Source: an uncultured Eubacteriales bacterium (GTDB lineage Bacteria; Bacillota; Clostridia; Lachnospirales; Lachnospiraceae). Taken from it: a stretch of DNA of 64,000 bases. This document shows positions 8,417-16,352 of this stretch, one piece after another. Each line of letters opens with the position of its first letter. The first letter of the stretch is position 1. Under the pieces are notes generated by a model. That model was given only the letters and a program-made list of their open reading frames with translations. It had not been told where the DNA came from and made no database searches. A program made the translations under genes and the position numbers. The stretch covers positions 32,571-96,570 of the forward strand of contig ONHA01000004.1 in the NCBI GenBank assembly GCA_900317515.1, written 5' to 3'.

Positions 8417-10171
8417 TTATTTCTCGCCGGTCGCCTTCTCCATGTGGACCGTGAGTCCCCTGATCTTGGCATTCATCATCGCCCGCATGACCTTCTCGGC
8501 ATTTCTGCGGTCCACATCGACAAATGAGTAGCTCTCCTTGATGTCGATCGCGCCGACCACGCTGCCGGAAACGCCCGCCTCACCGGCGATCGCGCCGACG
8601 ATATCGCCCGGCTTTACATGCTGGTTTCTTCCGACATTGATGAAGAGCCTGACCATGTCGTCGCCGCGGTCTTCATTTCTCCGCTTAACGCGCAGCTTCC
8701 TGCCGTCGAGCTTTCTGCCCTTCTCCGCATATTTTCCGCCTCTCATGCGGTCTCTTCCGTAAGAAGCGTCGGAAAAGCGCCCCAGGTCATCAAGGTTTCG
8801 CGGAACCTTTGCGTCCGCGATATCGTCCTCGGTCTTCATTTCCCCCATGTGCATCATGAGCAGAGCCGCCGCCAGATCCATCGAGGAGACCTCATCCTCA
8901 AAAATGCGCTGGTCAAGTATATCGAACATCTTCTTCAGATTTCCGTCGTTCTTTTCGAGAATGTCAACAGCCTTGTCCAGGATCTTCTCGCTGCGGATCT
9001 CGTTGATGTCCCCGAGAGACGGAATCGCCTGCGGAATGATCTTCGTGCGGCAGTAGCGCTGGATGTCTCTCAGCTTGTAGACCTCGCGGCCGACGACCAG
9101 CGAGTAGGCGGTTCCCGATTTGCCGGCCCGGCCCGTCCTGCCGATGCGGTGCACATAGTATTCGTCGTCCTGAGGGATATCGTAGTTGAAAACCGCATCG
9201 ATATCCTCGACATCGATCCCGCGGGCCACCACGTCGGTCGCGACGAGGATCTCCGTCAGATGCTTTCGGAAGCTCCCCATCACGCGGTCGCGCTGAGCCT
9301 GGGAAAGATCCCCGTGCAGCCCCTCCGCATAGTATCCGCGGCTCTTCAGCTCATCGACAAGCTCATCGACCTTCCGCTTGGTGTTGCAGAACACGACCGA
9401 GAGCTTCGGCTCATAGAGATCCAGGAGCCGGCAGAGCACCTCCGTCTTCCGGTTCGGGCGGACATCATAGTAATACTGGGTGATCTCCGGGACCGTGAGC
9501 TCCTTCTTCGCGACACGGACGATCGCGGGATCGTTCAGAAACCGGTTGGCAAGATCGACGATCTCCCGGGGCATGGTTGCGGAGAACATCACAGTCTGCC
9601 GCTCCTCCGGGAGTTCGGAGAGAATCGTGTTCATGTCGTCGATAAAGCCCATATCCAGCATCTCATCGGCCTCGTCGAGAACAGCCGTGTGCACATGGTC
9701 GAACTTAACCGTGCCTCTCCGCATATGGTCCATCACGCGTCCGGGCGTGCCGACCATGACCTGGGTTCCGTCCTTAAGCCCCCTGATCTGCTTCACAATG
9801 TCCTGACCCCCGTAGACCGGCAGGATCCTGACGCCGTGCAGATATTTTGCATAGCGATGCAGCTCATCCGAGACCTGGATTGCAAGCTCCCTCGTCGGGC
9901 ACAGGATCACCGCCTGGAGCTTCTTTACGGCAGGGTCGATCTTCTCGAGGAGCGGCAGGCCGAAGGCCGCCGTCTTGCCGGTGCCGGTCTGTGCCTGCCC
10001 GATCACGTCTCTTCCGGCCTTCTCGGTCGGGATCGCCTGCTCCTGGATCGGAGACGGCGCATCAAATCCCATGTCGGAGATGGCCCTAAGGATCCGCTCA
10101 TCAAGTCCCAGGGCGGCAAATCCGCCCGCTGCCGTTTCTTCCGCTGTCGTTTCAATATTATTTAATTCCAT
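8417..10171 (-). CDS. deaD: DEAD-box ATP-dependent RNA helicase (CsdA/DeaD type)
   Basis: 584 residues from ATG 10171; AGAGAGG lies 6 bases upstream. The frame stays open another 186 codons upstream, but that part crosses the promoter and looks like random translation. All helicase motifs are present in order: SPIQEQAIP (Q), AQTGTGKT (I), PTRELAIQ (Ia), DEAD (II), SAT (III), VARGID (V) and HRIGRTGRAG (VI). The C-terminal part ends in a DbpA-like RNA-binding domain (about 500-580) preceded by a basic linker. It probably remodels structured RNA or ribosomal precursors, often at low temperature (family knowledge). Single gene, divergent from the next. Confidence 0.93.
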   Translation of the reverse strand: MELNNIETTAEETAAGGFAALGLDERILRAISDMGFDAPSPIQEQAIPTEKAGRDVIGQAQTGTGKTAAFGLPLLEKIDPAVKKLQAVILCPTRELAIQVSDELHRYAKYLHGVRILPVYGGQDIVKQIRGLKDGTQVMVGTPGRVMDHMRRGTVKFDHVHTAVLDEADEMLDMGFIDDMNTILSELPEERQTVMFSATMPREIVDLANRFLNDPAIVRVAKKELTVPEITQYYYDVRPNRKTEVLCRLLDLYEPKLSVVFCNTKRKVDELVDELKSRGYYAEGLHGDLSQAQRDRVMGSFRKHLTEILVATDVVARGIDVEDIDAVFNYDIPQDDEYYVHRIGRTGRAGKSGTAYSLVVGREVYKLRDIQRYCRTKIIPQAIPSLGDINEIRSEKILDKAVDILEKNDGNLKKMFDILDQRIFEDEVSSMDLAAALLMMHMGEMKTEDDIADAKVPRNLDDLGRFSDASYGRDRMRGGKYAEKGRKLDGRKLRVKRRNEDRGDDMVRLFINVGRNQHVKPGDIVGAIAGEAGVSGSVVGAIDIKESYSFVDVDRRNAEKVMRAMMNAKIRGLTVHMEKATGEK

Positions 10172-10198
10172 ACATACCTCTCTTTTTCGCAGTTCTTC

Positions 10199-10228
10199 TA
10201 TAAAAGCACAGAACCGCCGGAATGTCAA
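10199..10228 (-). promoter_or_regulatory. Promoter for the DEAD-box helicase gene
   Basis: TTGACA (10223-10228), 18-bp spacer, TTTATA (10199-10204) on the minus strand; the leader to the start codon is about 20 bases. Confidence 0.65.
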
Positions 10229-10247
10229 ACAAATTCTTGGTATCTGC

Positions 10248-10276
10248 TTGAAACTCTCCTTTTCAATTGGTATGAT
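10248..10276 (+). promoter_or_regulatory. Promoter for the 10310 gene
   Basis: TTGAAA (10248-10253), 17-bp spacer, TATGAT (10271-10276). Divergent from the helicase promoter, with about 20 bp between the two -35 boxes. Confidence 0.7.
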
Positions 10277-10309
10277 AGAGGCGAAAAGCGTAAGAAAGGC
10301 GGTACGAAT

Positions 10310-10840
10310 ATGCCCGAAGCCGAATATCATATCCCTGTACGCCGCGGCCACAGCGCGCGGCTCCGTTTCTGGTTTGACCCGATCAGCGAGGAGATCCTCG
10401 CGGGAAATGCAGACCTCCCCATAAAAGATGAGCTCTCCTGCAGCAATCCCGCATCCAAAAGACTTCTGCTCCCGCTCATCTCCCGAAATTTTGAGGGGGT
10501 CTTCTATTTTAAAAATGAACTGAACCTCATCCCCATGAAGGACATCGAAAAGCTGACCGCCGACCTCAATGCCTGTGCGGACCTGCTCGAGAGCGGCAGC
10601 TGGTCCGATCCGCTTCTTCGGGATGTGCGCCAGTCCGCCACGATCGATGTGCTCGTGCCGGAGGATGTGTTCACAGAGTATTACGAGAATGCCTCCAGAA
10701 GTGAGAAGGCCGCAGCCGTCGCGTCTCACCTCACTGTCATCTCGGAATTCTACAGGACGGTTGCCGACTATCTCACGGAGATGACGGCCAAATACGGAAG
10801 GAAAGGCTATCAGTGGATCGCCGTCTCAACCCCGTCATAA
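10310..10840 (+). CDS. Hypothetical protein, 176 aa
   Basis: I do not recognise the family. The protein is soluble, with a strand-rich first half (AEYHIPVRRGHSARLRFWFD) and a helical second half; there is no signal peptide and no catalytic motif that I can name. The gene is well supported: it has its own promoter, an SD (AAAGGCGG) 7 bases before the ATG, and a terminator just after the stop. Codon use matches its GC-rich neighbours. Confidence 0.75.
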   Translation: MPEAEYHIPVRRGHSARLRFWFDPISEEILAGNADLPIKDELSCSNPASKRLLLPLISRNFEGVFYFKNELNLIPMKDIEKLTADLNACADLLESGSWSDPLLRDVRQSATIDVLVPEDVFTEYYENASRSEKAAAVASHLTVISEFYRTVADYLTEMTAKYGRKGYQWIAVSTPS

Positions 10841-10847
10841 ATATCAA

Positions 10848-10875
10848 AAAGGAAGGGCACTGCCCTTCCTTTAAT
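10848..10875. terminator. Bidirectional terminator
   Basis: AAAGGAAGGGCA (10848-10859) pairs with TGCCCTTCCTTT (10861-10872) between two converging genes; the stop codon of the minus-strand gene lies at its edge. Confidence 0.75.
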
Positions 10876-11653
10876 AATGTACATAGAATTCCTTCATATC
10901 CTCGAGCCTTAAGCAGCCCAGCATCGCATAGCGTTCTTCCCTGACCGCACAGCCGCAGTCGATATCAATGAGGTGCCCGCTTCCGCCGTGCCAGATATGG
11001 CCCCTGCCGTTTGAATCCGGTCTGGAAAATACCGGTGTCGGCGTATGTCCGAAGATCATCGTGGTCTTTTTGGGATAGCGGTTGTATATCTCCGGGTAGA
11101 ATATGTCTTTCTTCGAAAACTTTCTGCGGGGTCTCGGGTAAGTCCGCTCCCAGACAACGTGCTCGATCGTCTGCCGGTCCGCGTTTTTGAGGAGCAGAGG
11201 CTCTAAGATCGGTCTTTCTGCATGGGTTGCATGGCAGAGGTAAAAATAATGCTCTCCCACCTTTAGCTGGGGAATCAGCAGGTAGCTGTTCCCGATATAG
11301 GCGAGGATCTCTCTCCGCACTGACCGTTCCAGCTCTATGTAGCGGTTCCATGTAGAAGCACCGCCGTTCAGCATCCAGAGCTGAAACTCCTCCGTGTTCA
11401 GAACTTTCTCGGAGTAGCCCATCTGGACTGCCCTGCGAACTGCCTTCGTGAACATGAGGTCGTGGTTACCGCAGATATAGGTGACATTGTCCATCTGCAT
11501 GAGAAGGAGCAGGATCTCGATTCCTTTCGGTCCCCGGTCTGCGGCATCGCCGAGGCAGTAGAGATGATCATTTTCCGAAAAACCGATCTTCTCCAGCATT
11601 TTGAGGAACAGGTCCATCCTTCCATGCATGTCGGAGATCACATAGGTACTCAT
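10871..11653 (-). CDS. PPP-family metallophosphatase (bis(5'-nucleosyl)-tetraphosphatase/Ser-Thr phosphatase-like)
   Basis: 260 residues. The metal-binding motifs of the PPP family are all visible: ISDMHGRMD (D-x-H), GDAADRGPKG (G-D-x-x-D-R-G), YICGNHDLMF (G-N-H-D), CHATH and IFGHTPTPV. Such enzymes remove phosphate from proteins or hydrolyse dinucleoside polyphosphates. The ATG overlaps the TGA of the upstream CoaX-like gene (ATGA), so the two are translationally coupled, and this is the last gene of a four-gene operon with two AraC regulators. The substrate cannot be told from sequence. Confidence 0.88.
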   Translation of the reverse strand: MSTYVISDMHGRMDLFLKMLEKIGFSENDHLYCLGDAADRGPKGIEILLLLMQMDNVTYICGNHDLMFTKAVRRAVQMGYSEKVLNTEEFQLWMLNGGASTWNRYIELERSVRREILAYIGNSYLLIPQLKVGEHYFYLCHATHAERPILEPLLLKNADRQTIEHVVWERTYPRPRRKFSKKDIFYPEIYNRYPKKTTMIFGHTPTPVFSRPDSNGRGHIWHGGSGHLIDIDCGCAVREERYAMLGCLRLEDMKEFYVHY

Positions 11654-12423
11654 TTTGACCGCCTGTTCTTCTCGTAGATGGCCCGAAGCCCTACGAGCAG
11701 CAGGTCCTCATCGATCGTAATTTCAGTCCGGCAGGCAGGCACCACCGTCGATGCGTACGCCCCGGAAGCCGCGATCGCAGGATCTATATCCATCTCCTCA
11801 CAGATGCGTTCGACAAGACCGTCGATCAGCGCTGCCTGGCCGAAGACAATTCCGCTCTTCATGCTGTCCACCGTGTTGGTTCCGACCACGTGTCTCGGCG
11901 CATTGAGATCGATCCCGGGAAGCTGGGATGTCGCCTCGACGAGCGCGTTCAGAGAGACTCCGACACCCGGAACGATGACGGTTCCTACGAATTCTCCCTT
12001 TGCGTTCACTGCGGAAAATGTCGTCGCCGAGCCCATATTGATCAGGATGAGCGGTGCTCCGTAGCGCTCGATCCCTCCGACCGTTCTTGCCACGATATCG
12101 GCCCCCAGCTGCTTCGGATCGTCGATCCGTATCTTAAGGCCGTTCTTTATGCCGGGTCCCACCACGAGAGGCGTACAACCCGTGGTTCTCTTCACGGCAT
12201 CCTGCACGATATCGGTGAGATAAGGGACCACACTGGACAGTATCGCCCCGTCGATCTCATCACGGCCGACACCGTTCATGTCAAGAAATGACCTGAACAG
12301 CACGGCATACTCCAGAGACGTCTTCCCGCGCACCGATGAAATGCGGTCCTTTGCCAGTATCTTTCCTCCGTCAATAAGTCCGAGTTCCGTCATTGTATTG
12401 TTGATTCCAATCGTAAATAGCAT
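11650..12423 (-). CDS. CoaX/Baf-like (type III pantothenate kinase family) protein with altered active-site motifs
   Basis: 257 residues from ATG 12423 (SD GGGAGG 7-8 bases upstream). The whole protein lines up with type III pantothenate kinases: GPGIKNGLKI (about 89-98), DPKQLGADIV, MGSATTFSAV, PGVGVSLNALVEAT, and the C-terminal SGAYAS. Yet key residues differ from the usual family pattern: DxGNTNT at the start is GINNTMT (the Asp is Gly6), GADR is GADI, and DFGTATTFD is NMGSATTFS. These positions bind ATP, metal and pantothenate in studied CoaX enzymes. It may therefore be inactive, or act on something else, or be a regulator. It follows two AraC genes and overlaps a phosphatase gene. Confidence 0.75.
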   Translation of the reverse strand: MLFTIGINNTMTELGLIDGGKILAKDRISSVRGKTSLEYAVLFRSFLDMNGVGRDEIDGAILSSVVPYLTDIVQDAVKRTTGCTPLVVGPGIKNGLKIRIDDPKQLGADIVARTVGGIERYGAPLILINMGSATTFSAVNAKGEFVGTVIVPGVGVSLNALVEATSQLPGIDLNAPRHVVGTNTVDSMKSGIVFGQAALIDGLVERICEEMDIDPAIAASGAYASTVVPACRTEITIDEDLLLVGLRAIYEKNRRSK

Positions 12424-12457
12424 GGCGTAACCTCCCTTAGTGACATTGTACCACATT

Positions 12458-12904
12458 TTACACCACTTTATGCAGGTTTTTATCACCTTTTACGATTAAA
12501 TCCGGAAGTTCAGCCCCCATACGGTCTCTTCTGCGGTATTCTGTCGGGGAAATCCCGTAATAGCGGTGAAAACACTTGGTGTACCAGGCCGGTGTTTTCA
12601 TGCCGACAGCCGCACAGATCTCCTCAATTCGCATCGATGTGCCGATGAGAAGCTTCGTGCTCTCCTCCACCCGGCAGATAATCACATACTGGCGGATGGT
12701 TGCTCCGACCTCCCGCCCGAACGTCTTCTCAATATAGCTGTCGGAAAGCCCGAGCGCCCAGGCTGCCTTTTTGCAGTCCACATCCTCCCTGCAGTGAGCA
12801 CGCAGATACTCCTTTACGGCGATCATGTCCTTCCTTAAGCCCTCACTGTCCGAAGGATCCCGCAGCGCTCCGTACGCGCCCCCGGTATTCTTGCGCACGA
12901 TCAT
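12458..12904 (-). CDS. AraC-family regulator, DNA-binding domain only
   Basis: 148 residues, most of which form the two helix-turn-helix units of the AraC family: VDCKKAAWALGLSDSYIEKT and MRIEEICAAVGMKTPAWYTK, followed by the conserved FHRYYGISPTEYRRR. There is almost no ligand-binding domain, so it may need the partner encoded just upstream. Its ATG overlaps the stop of that gene (12901-12904). The first helix-turn-helix deviates more from consensus than the second. Confidence 0.85.
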   Translation of the reverse strand: MIVRKNTGGAYGALRDPSDSEGLRKDMIAVKEYLRAHCREDVDCKKAAWALGLSDSYIEKTFGREVGATIRQYVIICRVEESTKLLIGTSMRIEEICAAVGMKTPAWYTKCFHRYYGISPTEYRRRDRMGAELPDLIVKGDKNLHKVV

Positions 12905-13488
12905 GTTGCAGGCTCCTCCTCTTCCGTCTCATCCTTCCGTCTCATCTTCTCCCTGTACTCCGCCGGCGTGAGACCGAATTCCTTCTTAAACACCTTGCAG
13001 AAATAGGAGTCGTTCCGGTACCCGTAAGAGACGCTTATATCCTGCACGAAACGATCCGTGTCAAGGAGCTCCCGGGCGGCCTTCTTTAAGCGGACATGCT
13101 CGATATAACGGCCGATCGTTATGCCCTTCTCCTGCCTGAAGAGGCGGCAGAGATAGTTGGATGTGACGCCGATCATGGCGGCCATATCCTTAAGATTCAG
13201 CCTTTCCTGACAGTGGGTATTGATATACCAGACCAGAAAATTGATGTTATTCCTTGCATCCCCCGCAGAACTGTAATACGGTCTCGGGATCGGCGCGGAA
13301 ATTCTTTTTTCTTTCCCTCCGAGATCCGTGATGAGCACATCCGCCTCAGCCGAGTAGATGACGTCCAGCGCCTCACCGATCGTATCCACCCTTAAGACAT
13401 CGGCCCTTGCGCGCTCATCGAGATAGGAAATGATTTTCTTGTAGTTTTTGCCGCCTTTTGACACGACGACGATTCCAGACTTCTCCAA
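12901..13488 (-). CDS. AraC-family regulator with short N-terminal receiver-like part
   Basis: 195 residues. The first 70 residues (GIVVVSKGGKNYKKII, ADVLITDLGGKE) look like a shortened response-regulator-like fold: the phosphorylation region DLGG is there, but a full receiver of about 120 residues is not. The C-terminal 100 residues are an AraC domain (LNLKDMAAMIGVTSNYLCRL, ISVSYGYRNDSYFCKVFKKE, GLTPAEYREKM). It heads a four-gene operon. Two 16-bp direct repeats at 13557-13592 lie upstream and could be its binding sites. Confidence 0.85.
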   Translation of the reverse strand: MEKSGIVVVSKGGKNYKKIISYLDERARADVLRVDTIGEALDVIYSAEADVLITDLGGKEKRISAPIPRPYYSSAGDARNNINFLVWYINTHCQERLNLKDMAAMIGVTSNYLCRLFRQEKGITIGRYIEHVRLKKAARELLDTDRFVQDISVSYGYRNDSYFCKVFKKEFGLTPAEYREKMRRKDETEEEEPAT

Positions 13489-13556
13489 GCTTCCACCATC
13501 CTTTCAAAATCATCATACCGATGGAAATGGATTGATGCAAGCGTTTGGAATCAATT

Positions 13557-13592
13557 GTCAAAACACCGACATGTTTTGTCAAAATGCCGACA
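13557..13592. promoter_or_regulatory. Paired 16-bp repeats upstream of the AraC operon (possible operators)
   Basis: TGTCAAAACACCGACA (13557-13572) and TGTCAAAATGCCGACA (13577-13592) match at 14 of 16 bases and start exactly 20 bp apart. Each is also an interrupted palindrome (TGTC-N8-GACA). They lie between the end of azlD and the start of the first AraC gene. Confidence 0.6.
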
Positions 13593-13603
13593 AATTCAGA
13601 CTT

Positions 13604-13915
13604 TTATCCGAGTAAAATCAACTCGAGGACGAACACTGCGGCCGAGGCGCCGGCTGCCACCATGATAAGGCTCTTCTTCATGAAAGCAAGCACAAGGGCT
13701 GCCGCAAATCCGGCCAGTGCCGACCAGACCGAGTTGGTCGCGGTCAGGATCGCGGGAAATGTCATGGCCGCCAGCGTCGCATAAGGGACATACATAAGAA
13801 ATGATTTGATAAACGGGCTCTTAATTTCCTGCCTGATCAGCGTGAGCGGCAGAGATCTGATGAGATATGTCACAAGAGCCATCACAAAAATATAGCCGAA
13901 TACGCCGTGATTCAT
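13604..13915 (-). CDS. azlD: AzlD branched-chain amino acid exporter, small subunit
   Basis: 103 residues with three to four membrane helices, the normal size for AzlD. The segment YLIRSLPLTLIRQEIKSPFI near the start and PYATLAAMTFPAIL in the middle fit the family. AzlC and AzlD together export branched-chain amino acids or analogues (known for Bacillus AzlCD and E. coli YgaZH). The start overlaps the azlC stop (ATGA at 13912-13915), so the two are co-translated. Confidence 0.9.
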   Translation of the reverse strand: MNHGVFGYIFVMALVTYLIRSLPLTLIRQEIKSPFIKSFLMYVPYATLAAMTFPAILTATNSVWSALAGFAAALVLAFMKKSLIMVAAGASAAVFVLELILLG

Positions 13916-14622
13916 GACGCGCCCTCCTCTTCCACCGGGAACATTTTTGCAAATATTGCCGCCACTGCGACCGTCACTATGATGATCCGCATGCCGCCCG
14001 AAAGGTTTTTAAGGACAGGCGCACAGGCAAAGACCGCCGACATGACCATCGCGGCGAGTACACAGTACATAATCTTTTTATTTTCTCTCGCGGGAGGAAT
14101 AATGATCGCGATGAACATCCCGTAGAGCGCGACGCCGAGGGCCGAGATGAGCCGTTCCGGCAGGATCGCGCCGGCGGAAGCTCCCGTAACGGTGCCGCCC
14201 ACCCAGCCGAGCACGGAGATGATCGTGCACCCGTAGGAGAAGAACGGATCGAGCTTCCCCGGCCGGGTCACGCTGACCCCGAAGATCTCATCCGTCACGC
14301 CGTAGGCTATGAGAAGGCGCGGCAAAGTACCCGTCGCAGAATCCAGCTTCTGGGACAGGGCCGCCGACATGAGCATGTACCGCAGATTGATAATGAACTG
14401 CAGCACAGCCAGCTCAATATAGGAGCCGGCCGCCGCGATGACCGAGAGGCCCGCGAACTGGCCGGCTGATGTTACATTTAAAAGAGAGAGCATCCCCGCC
14501 TCAAAGGGGGTAAGTCCGGTCTCCGCCGCCTGAATGCCGAACGCGAAGGAGACCGCAAAATAGCCGAGGCATATCGGGATGCCGTCCCGTACCCCGGCTT
14601 TAAACTGATTTGCATGTTTCAT
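13912..14622 (-). CDS. azlC: AzlC branched-chain amino acid exporter, large subunit
   Basis: 236 residues, about eight membrane helices. The N-terminal signature GIPICLGYFAVSFAFGIQA and NVTSAGQFAGLSVIA are typical of AzlC, as is the segment ALSQKLDSATGTLPRLLIA preceding the TDE motif. It begins only 3 bases after the acyl-CoA synthetase stop, so it belongs to the same transcript, an uncommon pairing that hints at a shared role in branched-chain or acyl metabolism (inference). Confidence 0.9.
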   Translation of the reverse strand: MKHANQFKAGVRDGIPICLGYFAVSFAFGIQAAETGLTPFEAGMLSLLNVTSAGQFAGLSVIAAAGSYIELAVLQFIINLRYMLMSAALSQKLDSATGTLPRLLIAYGVTDEIFGVSVTRPGKLDPFFSYGCTIISVLGWVGGTVTGASAGAILPERLISALGVALYGMFIAIIIPPARENKKIMYCVLAAMVMSAVFACAPVLKNLSGGMRIIIVTVAVAAIFAKMFPVEEEGAS

Positions 14623-14625
14623 GAT

Positions 14626-16266
14626 TTATGCCTGATTCTCCGCTGCAACGAGATGCATGACGCCGTACCGCTCTCTGAGCAGCGGCTTTTCGATCTTTCC
14701 GGTAGGATTGCGCGGAACCTTCGCAAAGATGATCTCGCGCGGACGTTTGTACTTCGGAAGCTTCATGCAGAATTCCTCGACCTCGTCCTTGGTCGCGGTG
14801 TAGCCTTCCTTGATCTCGATGATCGCCGCCGTCTTCTCGCCGAGACGCTTGTCCGGGAGACCGATGACCGCGACATCCTTGACCGGCTCGAAGGTGTGCA
14901 GGAAGTCCTCGATCTGAACCGGGTAGATATTCTCACCGCCGGAGATGATGACGTCCTTCTTACGGTCGACAAGGTAGATAAAGCCGTCCTTGTCGCGCAT
15001 CGCCATGTCGCCGGTGTAGAGCCAGCCCTCATCGTCCATGACTTCCGCGGTCGCTTCCGGATCCTTGTAGTAGCAGGTCATGACGCCCGGGCCGAAGACC
15101 GCGAGCTCGCCGACCTTCTCGTTCTCCTTGATCTCGTTCCGCTCCGGATCCACGATCTTTGTCTTCCAGCCATAGCCCGGAACACCGATCGCGCCGACCT
15201 TTTCGATGTTTTCCACACCGAGATGGACGCAGCCGGGTCCGATCGACTCGGAGAGACCGTAGTTGGTGTCGTACGCATGATTCGGGAAATAATCCTTCCA
15301 GTGCATGATCATGCTCTTCGGGACAGGCTGCGCGCCGATGTGCATGAGCCTCCACTGCTTTAAGTTGTAATCTTCCAGTTTGAGCTCGCCGCGGTCAAGT
15401 GCGTCCAGAATATCCTGGGCCCACGGAACGAGCAGCCAGACGATGGAGCATCTCTCGCGGGAGACCGTATCCAGGATGTCCTTCGGCTTGGTGCCCTTTA
15501 AGAGGACCGCCTTGCTGCCGGAGATAAGGCTTCCGAACCAGTGCATCTTCGCGCCCGTGTGGTAGAGAGGCGGAATGCAGAGGAAGACGTCCTTCCTCGT
15601 CTGGCCGTGATGCTTCTGCTCCACCTTCGCGGAGTGCATCAGGGATTCATGGTTGTGGAGGATCGCCTTCGGGAAGCCGGTCGTGCCCGAGGAGAAGTAG
15701 ATCGCCGCATTGTCCTCGTCGGTGATCAGGATGCGAGGGTCGCGGCTTGAGCAGTTGGAGGTCAGCTTGGTATAATCCTCCGCGAAGGACGGGCACGCGT
15801 CTCCGTAGAAGAACAGCAGGCGCTTTTTGGAGATCCTGTCCGCGATCTCCTCGACGCGGCCGATAAATTCCTGGCCGAAAATGAGGACATCGCAGTCCGC
15901 CTTATTCACGCAGTACTCGATCTCATCGGACGTGTAGCGGAAGTTGAGCGGCACAGCCAGCGCGCCTGTCTTCAGGATACCGAAATAGATCGGCAGCCAT
16001 TCAAGGCAGTTCATAAGGAGAATGCCCACCTTGTCATCCTTGCCGATGCCTCTCTCGAGGAGCAGGTTCGCAAAACGGTTGGCCTTCTCGTTGAAGACAC
16101 GCCAGGTGATCTCGCGGCGGTAAGGCTGTGCGTGAGACGACTGAACCAGATCATATTCTCTCCAGGTGACCCTGCGGTCATCTGCCTTCGCCGGGTTGAT
16201 CTCAACGAGGGCACAGTCTTCCGGATACAGTTTGCAGTTTTGCTCAAGAAGATTTGTAATAGGCAT
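14626..16266 (-). CDS. AMP-forming acyl-CoA synthetase (ANL superfamily)
   Basis: 546 residues, full length for the family. The core motifs are in order: the P-loop IYFSSGTTGFPKA (about 205), the A5 motif TNYGLSES (about 345), WLYTGDMAM (about 425), ISGGENIYPVQIE (about 450) and the catalytic Lys in NPTGKIEKP near the end. It activates a carboxylic acid to its acyl-CoA through an acyl-adenylate; chain length is not decided. It is first in an operon with azlC and azlD and has a strong promoter with a palindrome just downstream, which suggests control by a repressor. Confidence 0.88.
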   Translation of the reverse strand: MPITNLLEQNCKLYPEDCALVEINPAKADDRRVTWREYDLVQSSHAQPYRREITWRVFNEKANRFANLLLERGIGKDDKVGILLMNCLEWLPIYFGILKTGALAVPLNFRYTSDEIEYCVNKADCDVLIFGQEFIGRVEEIADRISKKRLLFFYGDACPSFAEDYTKLTSNCSSRDPRILITDEDNAAIYFSSGTTGFPKAILHNHESLMHSAKVEQKHHGQTRKDVFLCIPPLYHTGAKMHWFGSLISGSKAVLLKGTKPKDILDTVSRERCSIVWLLVPWAQDILDALDRGELKLEDYNLKQWRLMHIGAQPVPKSMIMHWKDYFPNHAYDTNYGLSESIGPGCVHLGVENIEKVGAIGVPGYGWKTKIVDPERNEIKENEKVGELAVFGPGVMTCYYKDPEATAEVMDDEGWLYTGDMAMRDKDGFIYLVDRKKDVIISGGENIYPVQIEDFLHTFEPVKDVAVIGLPDKRLGEKTAAIIEIKEGYTATKDEVEEFCMKLPKYKRPREIIFAKVPRNPTGKIEKPLLRERYGVMHLVAAENQA

Positions 16267-16296
16267 TTTAAGAATCCATTCCTTTAATTATTTTTG

Positions 16297-16352
16297 CGCG
16301 TTAACGCGTTTACTCGCTAAAGTATTATAAGACCTTTACGATGATTCGTCAA
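16297..16352 (-). promoter_or_regulatory. Promoter and palindromic operator of the acyl-CoA synthetase operon
   Basis: On the minus strand TTGACG (16347-16352), 17-bp spacer, perfect TATAAT (16324-16329). The -35 box lies inside the 3' end of the next gene. The perfect 12-bp palindrome CGCGTTAACGCG (16297-16308) falls at about +9 to +20, a position suited to roadblock repression. Confidence 0.75.

Noticed and set aside
8618-10165. 515-codon plus-strand frame opposite the DEAD-box helicase
   Set aside because: It is antisense to a gene with all helicase motifs, has no SD or motif, and its composition (very high Arg, Val, His, Leu) is typical of the mirror of GC-rich coding DNA.
10172-10729. 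186-codon N-terminal extension of the helicase frame
   Set aside because: It crosses the helicase promoter and the divergent gene; the ATG at 10171 has an SD and the normal helicase start.
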